Source: Talinum fruticosum (taxonomy: Eukaryota > Streptophyta > Magnoliopsida > Caryophyllales > Talinaceae). Taken from it: a DNA stretch of 64,000 bases. The notes under the pieces were generated by a model, which saw only the letters and a program-made list of their open reading frames with translations, searched no databases and was not told where the DNA came from. Each line of letters begins with the position of its first letter. Position 1 is the stretch's first letter. Of this stretch, positions 34,501 to 48,049 are shown piece after piece. A program made the position numbers and the translations under genes. Location of the stretch: positions 10,881,001 through 10,945,000 of the forward strand of contig JAITYX010000002.1 in NCBI GenBank assembly GCA_021018815.1, given 5' to 3'.

Positions 34501-37500
34501 TTATGATGTTTTGTATTGTAAATTTCTTTGTGTATGGTTCTTCTACTTCTTGAAGCCAAGGAAGAAACTGCTTATTGGAGTTGAGCTGTTCATTGTTCAA
34601 TATACAACTTTTAGGGTGAATTATGTTGGGTATACACAGTATAGTGGGCTGTGTATATCTCCCTGCCATAGATGTCAGCTTTATTGACAGTTCTTGATGT
34701 GCTAGTGTTGGTCTCCTGGGATTTTGAGGCATTTCTGTTGGCACAGAAAACAGTTTGGTCAGTTGTGGTTTCGTGTAGGTGGTCGTAATGGATAAGAGAT
34801 CAACCTCTAGTAGTAGTGGCTGATTTGGGTATTGTAATTACTCAATTTGTTCTTCTCTACTTCTTGTAGAAGTGGTTCTAGTAGATATAATTGAAACTCG
34901 AAAAGTTTCGTTAGCAGTTTGAATTGTTGTAGCCCTCGAATTTTGGGATCCCCTATACTAGGGCATGCAAAATGGCAGAGTAATTGTATTTGGAATTGGG
35001 TATGTAGAGACATTAAGGGTACACTACATATATGTGTATGTGAATGCCCACGCGTGTGTGTCTGGAGGTGAATAAAGCTCAACTACTTTCAAGCATTTTG
35101 GGCTGGGGTGTAGATTCCTTTCCTCCATTCTACGTGAGACTTCTCGAGGTGCAAAGTTCAAAGACAAGTCCATTTGCGAACCAGTCTTTGTGAGATAGAA
35201 GAATTTATCTCAGTAAAAGGGGAAGATTGACCGTCTTAACAAATGTCCTCTCTAGCATCCCAACCTACTTGCTTTCGGTCTTCTGAGATTTTATACTTTC
35301 TGGTTTGGCGACAAACAAGTTGGAAGCCAGCCATTAAAAGGAGTTTGCCATGGGGGTTTTTCGGGGATGATTTTAAGTGTGAGCCGGTGAAATTGAACAT
35401 TGTTAAGCAACTTTTTTAAACGTGGCTTAGGCATGAGAGACTTGATTATTTCTATAACGCCTTTCTTGGTAAGTGGTTGTGGAAATTTATGAATAAGAAA
35501 GAGATGCTTAGGAAAGTGGTCAAGGCCAAACATGGGTTGAAGAGTCTTTAATTTTATTTCGACTAAGCAAATTGGGGCTTATGGTGTTGGTCTGTGGAAG
35601 TTTATTATGAAAGATTCAAATAGATTCTTCTCCTATATTAATTTGGAGGTGGACGATGGTTCCTCCATCCTTTTTATGCATAATGAAGGCTGAAAAAGAG
35701 TTGGATACTTGATGGTATTTGGAAGTTAATTCCATTGGCTATATGGTAGAGACTGGAGTGCTTGGAAGGAAGGAATCGTCAAATTTTTTAGGGCAAGTTT
35801 ATGTTCTATCAAGAATTCAAGCTTTATTTTTTGAAATTTGGTATAGTTGGAGTCAAGTTCTTGATTGTGGTACAAAGTTGTCTTTTTTGGATTTTGTAGA
35901 TAAAATTATTCATTAGAACCTGCAGGTTTAAAGTTTTTTGCATTTGCCCTTTTTTGTAGATGGATGATATCACCTTGGTGTCTTAGCAATTCATTTTGAT
36001 TGCTCACAGAAAAACATATTGTGTAGCGGGGGTCTTTTGAGGGATTGCTTCCTTTACTCTATGCCCTTGTTGCCTTTATGTCTCTGATTATTTGGAGTTC
36101 AACTCTTTTTGAGTTGATGGTTCCCTGTCTTTGTTACTGATGCCTTCCTTGAGATTATCATGTGGCCTAGTTTTTCGGCATGTTTGATAGGGTTTCTTTC
36201 TAGGACTCTCCTTATGACATGGTTAGATGGAACCTTAATGCCACTTGAAATTCAATTGTGAAATCTTATTTCCTTTACTTCTCTTCTCCTCTCCTCTTGG
36301 CAATACATCATCTTCTTATTTTGACAATAACATAGCCTCTTCCCCCTTATTTCTCTCCAAAATCCTAGGATTCACCCTTTTGTGTTAGAGAGGTTACCAT
36401 CGATGCTTTTAATCAATTGTAAGCCCCATTTTGATTGAAATATATGTCAGTATTCAATGTATTTTTAGTTTATATTTGCACGAGTAAAGAATGTCTCTTC
36501 ATCTGAATGAGGTTTTTTTTTCTTTCTCCAATGGGATTATTAGTCTCTTCGTTTGAGAGTTTTTGTGATTAATTGGTGTGATCGAAGACATTGGAAGAAG
36601 ATCGACTTCTAAATCACTATGGCCCGGATAGTGAGGTCTTCTATCATTTATTATTCATGACAAGGCTGTTATGGTTTCAGAGGCGAATGTCCCTATGATT
36701 TTTATTAGTTATTTAAAAGTTGAATTTTGTCTTTTATGTTTTAGATATGCAATTATTCATTCATGATTTCTACTGTGAGTGCTATTTGGCATTTCGTGAC
36801 GAAATCGTTGTATTTTCCTTTGTCTTCACAATTTTGTTTTCCTTGGAACATTATTTTGAAGCTTCTCAAGGGTAGATCTTGACTTGTGATAACTTACAAA
36901 AAGGGGTAAAATATTGGTCAATTGGTGCTTCATGTGGAAAAGGGATTTGGAAACCACACAATATACTTCTTCATTGGCGGCTGCTAGAAACCTTTGGGAT
37001 TTAGTTTTGAAATGTTTGGGACTTCATTAAGTAGTGCCTAGTCCTCAAGAGATCGGTTACTAGCTTGGAAAGCGCTGTTTTGTTTTTTGGAAGGGAGGTT
37101 AAGTATTGTATTTTCCGAGCGATTCCCGTGCTAACTTTTGGTTGTTATGGATAGAGAGAAATATGAGAGTTTTCGATAGGGTTGAAACCTCACTTGAGTT
37201 AATGGAGAGATGTGATCCAAGACTTGATTCTACTGGGAGAAGGAGATTTTTTTGCTCCTCTTTGATTGATTGTATACGCGTTCATTTGTGCGCTCGAGGA
37301 GATGTGCTAGGTCTCTGATTCTTGGTAGTGTAGAGACTAATTAGATGTGCACACATTGGGATCATCTTGTTTTGCTCTCTTGTATATCTTTGTTTTGGAT
37401 TGTTTGAATGCACGAAACTTTCATTTTTGATTTCTTATTTTCTTATATGCCTTGACTTTTATGCTCTGCATTGGCCTATAGTGCTTCAAAAGCAATTGAA

Positions 37501-40500
37501 ATTCTTGAGGCTTATGAAGGAACACTAGATGATGATTACCCACCAGACAATGAGCGTGTTGAGCATACTGAAATGCTTTTATACAAGGTATGTAGGTTTT
37601 CTATATGCAGTTGCCTGTGGCTTCCTTTCTGCAAATTGCTTCTTTTCTGGGGATAAAATTGTAAACGAATCATCAGATTTTTTTTTAAAGAAAGGGAAAT
37701 GGTTTGCACGTGTCTTTTAGTCATGTATCATTCCCTTCTTTTTCTCTATTTTGGGAGCCTGACAAATTGTGTGGAGTGGATGGTGATTACTGTACTGAAA
37801 GTCTGAAACACACTTTAGATTGCATTACTACCCAGATCTTGAGCATCATAATTAAAATGATAATAGTTTGACTTATTTGGTATTTTCTGGAATATAGTTA
37901 TGTTAGAGGGACACTTCATACTAGGATAGATGATAAGATATCAAGTCCTGTTTTTGTGCCCAAGCAAAGGGCCAAGACTCTGCATTTTCCCATGTTGATT
38001 GCTCACTTTTGTGTACCTATGTTGAAGTGTCGAATGTCTGACATAGGCCTTGTGCTGGATTCGGCAACTTTTGAAAATGTAGGTTTATTTTTCATTTAAA
38101 ATGATGTAGAGTATCGATACCGTGGATGTAAATAGCTCTTTGTGGAATGGCTGCTTTTGTATAGTTTGATCTTAATAAGAATTTGTTCATATTTGCCTTC
38201 CATTTTCCGGCTTCCCTTGGCAGTCTCTCATGTCATCAACTTTTTATTTATATTTTGTAGATCTCTTTATTGGAAGAATGTGAATCCCTGGATAAAGCTC
38301 TTGAGGAACTGCGCAGGAAGGAAGTGAAAATTGTGAGATGAATAAGTACTATCAACCAGCTATGTGTATTTTTTCTGTTTGAGTATATAACCTTACTTTG
38401 TTTTTGGCATTTTCATATAGGTTGATAAACTAGCATACAAGGAGCAAGAGGTTTCTCTTCTGGTCAAACTTAATCGTCTTGAAGAAGCTGCTGAACTATA
38501 TAGGGCTTTGCTTTCCTTGAACCCTGACAACTATAGGTGCTTGCTATCTCTTGTCTCTTATTTTCTATAGTGAAAGAAATCTGTGGAGTCATGGTATATG
38601 CTAGAGCTTCTCTAATTATTTTCTCCCAGGATTTCTACATGGATGCTTATATTTGATGGTCTACATGGTGAAAATGCTTATTCAGCCAAGACAGCGATGC
38701 CCAAACAAATAAAAATATTAAAAAACGCAGAAAGAGAAAATCAATAGTGGCTCAATTGCTTTGCTGTTAAACTTGCGAGGCCCCCATCGGAAAAGTTGTT
38801 ATTTGATAGTTTGTTCCTGTATTATATTGCTTTGCACCTAACCGACCCAGGAGGAGATGGTGGTGTGGGTTGTGGGGCTAATTTCTCTTATATATTTTTT
38901 TCTATTCTAGCTTTTCCAGTTTGCCTGTCCTGATATGTTTGTTAGCGGAAGGTGTCCACTGTTCACTACGTGACAATGTGTGAATGTTGACCTCCAATTC
39001 ATCAATGTCAAATGGAATCAATTAAGTGTTACTATCCATGTTGGAATGTTGAGTACTTAACACAGATGTAAGTTTCAGATGGCGACATCTTGAAAATTTT
39101 GTGAGTTTTCAGTCTAAAATGAGGGGTTTAGCAACTAGTGTCCATACACGGGGTTTAATACCGAACAAGTGCTACTGCAGGTTAAACTAAGAGTGTGAGT
39201 AAGATAGGATCATAGGAAACAAGAATCATCTGGTTGGTAGTAATTAGCTAGGGTAATTACCAATTAAAAGTTTTTTAAATATTTCTAAACAAGTCTCTTA
39301 ATCATTAAAAAACGGCAGTGATGATGATCATGGTCGGATGAAGGGAATAATTTACCTCTCTTGTCTTTATATAGGTATTATGAAGGGTTGCAAATATGTG
39401 TAGGGCTATATTCAGAAAAAGGCAAGTATTCTTCTGATGAGATAGAACAACTGGATGCCTTGTACAAATCACTGCAGCAACAATATCAGAGGTCGTCTGC
39501 TGCTAAGGTTAGAGGGTGATAGATGCTTATTTCTGCTGAAATATTTTATTGCCAAGTGCTTTTGTCTATTGATTCGTGGAATATTTTAAGTCTTACGCTG
39601 CAGATTTATCCCTTTGATTCTTTGTTATTTTATTTACTTTGGTACCCTTCGTACTGTACTTCTTTGTTCTGGTTTTTCATTGTCCCTTCCACGACCATAT
39701 ACCGATACTGCCTTGTTTGGTTGGCAGATCTGTTTATATACTTCAGATCTCGCTCCCCATTATTCTTTGTTATTTAGTAGCTTTCTTCCTAATTTTCTTC
39801 TTTGTTTTGGTTTTCCATCGTCCCTTTCACGAAGATATTTTCCAGATTCCTACAATGTTTAGTTGGTTGACCCCTTGTTTAGTCAGAGTCTCCCTTTTTT
39901 GTGAGTCTGCTGCTTTTTAGTTTCATTGTCGATCTTTTTTGAATATAGTATTCTGTCATCTTTTCTAGCGTATTCCGCTGGATTTTCTACAAGGAGAGAA
40001 GTTTCGTGAAGCTGCAGAGAACTATATACGGCCTTTGCTAAGAAAGGTATTATGAACTTTATTGCTGTATGTGGGAATCTTGGTCTATTCTTTGACAGAG
40101 TATTTGATTCATGCTGATGCTTGCAGGGAGTACCTTCCTTATTCTCAGATCTCTCTCCGTTGTATGATCAACCTGGAAAGGTGGGTTTCTGTATTGGTTA
40201 ATGATTACCCCATGCTCCTGCACCTCAGTCACCACAAACGAAGTGCAAAGAAGGGTCTGTATTTGTAGTGCTTAATATGCTTTTCTGTCTGTCTAACAGG
40301 CAGACATTCTTCAGAAATTGATGTTGGATTTGGAGAGTTCTATTAAGAAAACAGGAGGTTTCCCTGGAAGGTAATTTGACTTGTTATGCCTCCACTATGG
40401 ACTAAGATGCTTTTCCATTGTTCAAAAAAAAAAAAAGGAAAAGAGGTCGAAGATGCTATTTACTACTATTTGCTATATGTTTTGGCACCAGCTAATTTGT

Positions 40501-43500
40501 AATTTTCCTCTTTCCGATTCAAGTTATTATTTGTGTAAATCTGGATGGAAGCTTCCGCTTGAATTCGATTCTAAAGCCCGCCTATACAGGATTTACAGTT
40601 GGTTGTTATGCTGTTCGTAATTCATTAATGACTGGCTTGGCTTTTGGGGGCACGATGTTGGTGTCATTGTTCTATAGTTTTGTTTATCTGATTAACGATT
40701 TCTACTGTTGAAGGATTTTTTCCATCTTTGGTGGCTCGGTAATGGTCTGGTGGCAGGATTTAGAGCCCTGTTTGTGATTACTTCCTATGGAACAAATTAT
40801 TATTAGGCCACTATCAGTTTGGTTTGGTGTTCTTATTGGACCACTATCAGTTGGTTGCAAATAAGATTCTTTGTTAATGACCTCTCAGTTTCCCGAAGTT
40901 GGAAGAATGAAGATAAAGTTATTTTATCTTCATTATTAGTGCTATACAATCCAAACCAAAGTCTCGAATGATGGTGCAAATGCTTGAAAAATAAAGGGAA
41001 GAAGGAAAAATTTTGAAATATGATGGTGCAGCTGTTTTGAAACTTGATGCTATGTCAACATTAGTAGCTGCTTCCTTCGAACTTAGCTTCATGTCTCAAC
41101 CCCCTCCCCCTCCCCAATCCCCGAAACAACTAATTTCACCACTGTTTTTTCAGTAACAACTAATGCAATAAGCAGCAACTAACTAATGCCATTAGTCAGC
41201 TAACACACAACAATTAATTGTTCTCCCTTGTCCTTTTATTTTGGATTTAGTTTCATGTCTCAACCCCCCCCAACCCCTGAAACAACTAAGTTCACCACTC
41301 TTTTTTCAGTAACAATTAATGCAATAAGCCAGCAGCTAACTAATGCCATTAATCAGTTAACGCATAACAATTAATTGTTCTCCCGTGTCCTTTTATTTAG
41401 GATGGTCCTCTAAAATATTTTTTTGCTTCTTTGTTTTGGATTTTTTTGGCAGTATGGAGAAAGAGCCACCGTCTACACTTTTGTGGACTTTGTTTTTTAC
41501 CGCGCAGGTGTACTTTTCTTACTTACTGATCTAGTACACTGTATATTTACCACTTTGTGGCTGAGTTCTTCCTCTCACTTTGTTTTATATGTTTGCTTTT
41601 GCAGCATTATGATAGATGTGATCAGTATGACATTGCTCTTGCAAAAATTGATGAAGCTATAAATCACACTCCTACAGTGATTGACCTGTACTCAGTCAAG
41701 GTTTGTATCTTTTCTTGTCCAGCTATTACAGATTTTCTTTCTTTAATTTGAATTTTTTGAGTTTGTCCTGTTGCTATGGTACATTTTCTTTTTCTTTTTT
41801 TCCTTTTTGGGAGGAATGCGACATATACTCCTGATATTGCCCGTTCTCATTTATGTGATCATACAGGGCATATTGAGGAGAAGTATGGAGTGACTTTTCT
41901 TCATAGCTTAAATACTCTCTTCTTTGCTCCTGTTAGTTTAATTATAACAGTAGTTTGTTATGACAGAGTCGAATCTTGAAGCATGCTGGTGACTTGACAG
42001 CGGCTGCTGCTTTGGCAGATGAAGCTCGATGCATGGACCTTGCTGATCGCTATGTTAATAGTGAATGTGTCAAGCGCATGCTGCAAGCTGATCAGGTCTA
42101 TGTTTTGTTCGCTACATTTCAGTTGTGAAATGCTTTCTATTTTGTGGTACTCTTTCTACATAGTTACCATTTCTTGAATTTTCTTTCTATTTGCTATCTT
42201 TCTGTGCAGGTCAGTTTAGCTGAAAAAACAGCTGTCTTATTCACAAAAGACGGGGATCAGCACAATAGTTTGTACGACATGCAGTGCATGTGGTACATAT
42301 CTTTTCATCTTGGCTTATTATGAGTGTGTGAAATATGAATATGTGTCTTGATTTTGCTTCTAACGTTATTACCAAAACAATGTCTGGAAGGTATGAGCTT
42401 GCATCTGGTGAGAGCTACTTCCGACAAGGTGACCTTGGGCGGGCATTAAAAAGATTTCTAGCTGTGGAGAAACACTATGCCGATATTACTGAAGACCAAT
42501 TTGATTTCCATTCATATTGTTTAAGGAAAATGACATTGAGGACGTATGTGGAAATGCTGAAGTTCCAAGACCGGTTGCATTCACACTCATATTTTCACAA
42601 AGCTGCATGTGGAGCCATCAGGTAAATCTTTGTCGAGATGTCATCGGCTTTGCTGTTTTGTCCTATTGCTGAAACTAGTTGTCAACTTGTGCTGTTTGGC
42701 TTTGTTCATGTGTCAGCTTGCACAGTCTTTGTTCTTCTGTTTCCTTCGGTCTGGCATGCCAATCTCATTATGTGCCTTCCCTTCTGTCACTCTTAGGTTG
42801 ATTGCTACATGTGTGTGGGTGTGTGCAGATGTATTCTCTGGGTGGTAGGATTTATGGTGGTAGTCTTTGCTGTTGGAGACATATTGCATGAGCATAAGAA
42901 GGAATAACAACTGTCAACTTCTAATAATTATCTTTTTTTTTGTTTGGGGGGAGAGGGGGAGGAGTTATTGCATATCATTGGTCTGTTTACTGGGTGACAG
43001 TAATCTAATACATTTTAAGATTTTTGATGCTTATGTTGCCTTCATAAGTTGGGAATGAATTTGATCTATCAGTTTGAACTTTCACCTTTTCTTTTATCAT
43101 CATTTCAGCAAGTTTTTTTAAGATCAATCTGGATTTATCGTTTTGCTTTCAAATTCTAATTATTGTATGATTCTGCATCCCTTTGGGATTAATCGAAGCA
43201 TAGTCAAGCAACCTTAAATTTTGTTTTAAATTGCTGTTGAACTCACAGCTAATGCAAACTTCTGATGAAGAATACAGCGGTAAGGATACCATTATGCAAG
43301 CTAGGTGTTGGGTTTCAATGCTTGTTAGGTGCAACACATTTATTTCCTCATTATTTAAAAAAAAGGGGGGCAGAAACTTCTGATGAAGTCAGATGCTAAG
43401 GTAGTTGTTTGTCCGGAAATGCTGCCACAAATTGCATGCAACTGCTAACTCTTCTCAGTAGACGGACTATTTAGAAAAAAAGCTCTGACGTCATTCCCAA

Positions 43501-46175
43501 CATCATTTCTGTGCAACTTTAACTTAATCCCTCTCTTAGAACTTTTAGTTTGTTAAGGAGACAATGCATCTTTTATCTATACTTTTATGATAGTCATCTG
43601 CTACTTTCTTTGCACATGCATTTCTTATTGCTGGCATTAAAACTGAATTTGCAAGCGTGATTATTCTCTTTGCATTGGCTGCAGGTGCTATATTAAGTTG
43701 TTCGATTCTCCTCCCAAGTCAGCAACTGAAGAAGACGAGGAGATGTCAAAGTTGGCTCCTTCTCAGAAAAAGAAAATGAGACAAAAGCAGAGGAAGGCAG
43801 AGGCCCGAGCTAAGAAGGTCCCCCCTCCCTCAACTCCTGAAATTCCATTTATCTTTGTTCTCACAGATAGGTAAATCATTATTTATGTGTATTTTCAGGA
43901 GGCCGAAAGTAAAAATGAGGAAATAAATACGAGCAATGTTTCCAAATCTGGAAAGCGACAAGTCAAAGCCGTGGATCCTGATCCTCACGGGGAGAAATTG
44001 TTGCAGGTTTTTCTCAGTTTTCTTTTTTTGTAATGTTTTTTTCACTTGTGTGATATTAAAGCATGTCTTCAAAACACTGTTACATGGTGGCTTTTGTTAT
44101 TTTAGGTTGAAGACCCTTTGATGGAAGCTACAAAATATCTGAAGCTACTTCAGAGCAATTCACCAGATTCCTTGGAGACTCATTTACTTTCATTTGAAGT
44201 AAATATGAGGAAGCAAAAATTTTGCTTGCTCTTCAGGTTATACTCCTTAATGGGATTTTACCCTTAGATAATGATAATACACTCATGTGCAGTTGGGATA
44301 TAGCTTTTGGTTAGACTCATTTACTTTTCATTGCAAGTGCTAGGATTATTTTAATTATGTTATCATTCATAGAACTTAATAACATTCTATTGACTTGTAG
44401 GCTGTAAAGCATTTATTGAGGTTGGATGCAGAAAACCCAAATTCACATCGCTGTTTGGTATGCTTTTCTTGTTCTCCTACCATCTGTTCAACTTCTTTTA
44501 TAGTTTTGGGGTGTGGCTTTAGTAAATTGTTAGGAGCATCCTTTCATTCTTCAAACAGTTCTCTAAAACTTATCGTAAGTTATTTGTATTTTGTGCTTTC
44601 TACTTCTGTTTATGAGATTTTGTGAGCGCTTATCCTTCTTATTTCAATTACAGATAAGATTCTTCAATAAGGTCAACTCTATGCCGGCCCCTGTCTCTGA
44701 TGCTGAGCGACTTGTCTGGAATGTCTTAGAAGCTGAACGCCCTGCTATCAGGTTTGCTTGTTGTTAGTGCTGCCAGGATTATTATTTGAATCCATCAACA
44801 GTTATTCTGATTGCTTCCTCTTTTACAGTCAAGTGCATGAGAAATCTCTGACAGAGGCAAACATGTCATTCTTGAGGAAACATGAAGGTCCTAAATGAAA
44901 ATGCATCTGTTCCCCACCCCCCAAAAAAAACACTGTGTAAGTATGTGCTAACATTATTATTTATGTTGTCATTGCAGATTCCCTTCTGCACAGAGCAGCA
45001 GTTGCAGAAATGCTCTATCTTTTGGAACCAAATAAGAAATCTGAGGCTGTTAAGTTGATTGAAGAGTCATCTAATAACATGGTTTCAATGTAACATGTTC
45101 TCATCCTTCACACTTCTATTAGTCTGGCGCTGTTTTATCATAATACTTGTTTTAAGCATGGTCATTACTGTTCTAAAATAAAAACAACATTTCTACAGAA
45201 ATGGAGCTTCTAGTTCTGTTAGACAATGGAAGCTAAAAGACTGCATTGCAGTCCACAAACTTTTGGAAAGTGTTTTGGACGATAAGGACACGGCATCTCG
45301 TAAGTGCACTGAAGCTTTTTGAGTACTTGTGTTTGGGGGAAAAGAAAATTGTGCATCCATTTTTTGTTGGATACAAAAATTAATCTACTATATAGAACCT
45401 AAGGGGGTTGTTTGGCTTGCTGCTATCTAGACTGATTTTATATGAGACAATACCCAAAAAAGTAAAAGTATGTTGCTCCACTTGGTGATGACTGGTGACT
45501 GAAATTTGATAGCATGATATAGATTTCAATTTATGATTTAATTGTATTTGTTTGATATGTTGTCAATGGGACATCTAATCAGGAGGATTCACTTCGATGT
45601 GCGCTATTTGCGCATGCATCTAAGTCACATTTGTGGACCCTTCTAATATTTGTGTATCAGGGTTGGACTTGGCAGAATTAATACCCCATTAGCCAGCATG
45701 AATGACAGACCTTTCTTAAAATCATATTTCAAGAAAATTAAAGTTGCAGTAGACCATTTGATGAGCTATCAGCATAAGTTTTGAAAGATCCTACCAGAAT
45801 GCAATTTTGCTTATTGAAAAAGACAAGGGAAGAAAGAAACAGCAAAACACTGATGAACGCATGCTATCTTGTGAACTTAGCTTTTTCATATTCATATGCA
45901 AAAACCTAATCTCCAGCATTATGGTCGCTTGTTGCCTTAGTCAAGTAATTCATCTTGCACATTATCTGTCTGTTACAGGATGGAAGAACCAATGTGCCAA
46001 GTACTTTCCTTATTCTACATATTTTGAAGGCACCCAAAGCTCTGCTGTCTCAAATGCCTATCTCAACTCCCTCTCCAAAAACTCTGAAAATGGAGGCATA
46101 AGCCATCTAGAGCTCGCTGACTCCATCACAGTAAATGGCAAATTGGAGGCGACATTCAAGGACTTGAAGGTTTAA
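31579..46175 (+). CDS. NAA15, auxiliary (ribosome-anchoring) subunit of N-terminal acetyltransferase A
   Basis: Twenty-six exons: 31579-31629, 32792-32870, 33611-33693, 33786-33935, 34140-34255, 37482-37587, 38261-38332, 38421-38536, 39375-39507, 39969-40046, 40127-40180, 40300-40370, 41453-41507, 41605-41700, 41967-42095, 42210-42292, 42391-42621, 43685-43817, 43899-44006, 44106-44236, 44401-44457, 44654-44751, 44829-44887, 44978-45089, 45199-45299 and 45979-46175. They give about 899 residues, against about 897 in Arabidopsis. NAA15 is a TPR-superhelix protein that holds the catalytic NAA10 subunit at the ribosome. It opens [20 protein letters not shown]-type helix pairs follow ([39 protein letters not shown]), and a basic [17 protein letters not shown] segment lies around exon 18. 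One base is missing from an A5 run in exon 20 (44215-44219); adding it gives RKQKILLALQ and keeps the next exon in phase. Identification is very secure. Confidence 0.93.
35200..37330 (+). mobile_element. Decayed LINE (L1-type) 3' fragment in NAA15 intron 5
   Basis: The 3.2 kb fifth intron (34256-37481) contains remnants of the reverse-transcriptase C-terminal region and the following zf-RVT region of plant LINEs. Near 35218 the plus strand reads [20 protein letters not shown], then about 35455 [20 protein letters not shown], then [11 protein letters not shown] near 35650, and near 37138 [10 protein letters not shown]. The pieces are in the expected order and in the same direction as NAA15 but in shifting frames with stops. 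No promoter-proximal part or ORF1 is present, as in 5'-truncated insertions. The outer limits are approximate. Confidence 0.65.
41084..41404. repeat. Tandem duplication (about 160 bp unit) in NAA15 intron 12
   Basis: Two adjacent copies, about 41084-41247 and 41248-41404, each run from TAG(C/T)TTCATGTCTCAACCCC through CAGTAAC and AATGCAATAAGC to TTGTTCTCCC and TCCTTTTATTT. They differ by scattered substitutions and by the length of the C run. The duplication is wholly intronic and ends about 50 bases before exon 13. Confidence 0.85.
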
Positions 46176-48049
46176 CGCACTAGAGACATCTGCAAAGCTG
46201 GCTGATCCACTAGGTTAGGCCATGCCTTCTTAAAACGTGACTTGTCTCAGAAACTCAGGAAGGGGAAAGATGTTGCACTTGCAGAGGATCGAAAGTGAGC
46301 CACTGTCAGGTTCAAAGAAGGGGGTCTGGCTTATCTACGCAAGTTCTGTTCTTCACAGTTATCGACAATCCTCACAAAATCTGTTTAATTGGGTGCAATT
46401 CAAGTGGAGATTTTTCCACCCGCGGGATGTCCTGTGAATGAGATCCTTGCTTTGGGAATTGGGGTTATGAGTGACGATAATGGATGCAAATTCAGGATTA
46501 TGGGTGTCATGATTCTTCTATTCAAGGTTCCAGAAAGTTTTGGATTTACAGACAGCATATAGCTGGTCCCCTGCATATTTGTTGTATCCCCCTTACCTTT
46601 TTTTCTTTAATTTTTGTTTTTTCTGGTTTGGTCTTTGTATAAATGATGATTCCATGTGAAAAATTTTGCTACGATTACACTTGAAGAGAAGAGACACTTG
46701 GTTGTCTGACTCCTGCTCTCTCCAGATTTGGATGAGATTCACCTGACTTTTATCATTTTAGGATGTTGATGTGGTTCGGCTTCGACCCCCTTTGTTGCTT
46801 TGCTTGATGACTCTTTTTCAAGTAAGCACGACTATTTTAATTTTATTTTTATTTCTGCTGGGAGGGAACCTAACTCTTGACTTTTTAAAAATTATTTGTT
46901 AGAATTTTGCAGTATTTGAAGCGGGTGTGTACATCTCACTTCTTTCCAATTCACTGCTAACATTCAAAAGGCGTAATATGACAATATTTTACTTGTTATA
47001 ATCAACCATAGACAATGATGGTCAATTTGAACAAAATAGAGGCAGCACTGAACTCTTGGACAATGATGGGCAAGATGTTGGGCAATTGTAATATATGCAT
47101 AAAGAAGCAATATGAGATCGAGATAAGCAGTTTGGAGAGATTAATACTTAGATATTCTCTTAAATGTTAAAACGCACAGGTCCAATACAATACGATGCAT
47201 CATATATGTACACCACCTAAGTTTAGGGTCATAAAAGAACTATTAGCGTGCATTCTTTGGACTCTTGAATGTCAAATTTAAAGAGTGGCCTTGATAAATA
47301 GTAACGATGTCGACATGTCAATAGGTCATTGGCTGCTCTATTCCCCACAATCACATGGACTTGGATCAGAACATGATGCTCACTATAAATCTGATCTACA
47401 AAGCTTTTTCTAACAACCTTAACAGTAAACCCTAATTTTGGGGAGCAAAGATGCATATAGCATACTCATTTATAAGCGCAAGGTGTGGCATTGGTCGGAA
47501 GACAAGAGGATTTTCCTGAAGCAAGGTTAGGCAAATTAGGAAAGAATGTGAAGTCACTTTTATTTCATTGTCCAGGGAGCTGTTCACTAATCACCTAAAA
47601 ATGTGCAACGTAAACTCTTTAGCTTGAGAGATACACATACACCAACCTCTTGTAAATTTTCAAACCATTTGGTCAAAAAGTTGATGTTTTAATTATAAAG
47701 TCACTAATAATTTATTTTGTCGCATTTTTTAAAATTCTATTTTGATAAATTAGTAACTATGTACTCTACATTATTAATTTTATAATGTCTAACCCTCTCC
47801 CTCAATTAAAGTTGTGGTTACATAATAGTTTCAAAAGTAAACTCTCTAAAAATATTATTTCAAAACTTTTAATCCATACTCAGTATTACAAATTTAGTAA
47901 AAAGTGTTTTTTGTTTAAAAAAATAATTATATTTTATAGAGTTGGGCGACTCTTTTACCCAAAATTAGTTAACTTTAGTAGAAGTGGATTAATTGTATCG
48001 AAAGAGAGTTGCATTTTCCCCGCTCACTTCTTTGTTGCTATTTTTAATT
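46176..48049. other. NAA15 3' UTR and spacer before the RING gene
   Basis: The first several hundred bases (to about 46650) are the likely 3' UTR, with AATAAA-like and TGTAAT-like words but no single clear poly-A signal. From 46850 to 48050 the DNA is AT-rich with no recognisable gene, RNA or repeat. Confidence 0.5.
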
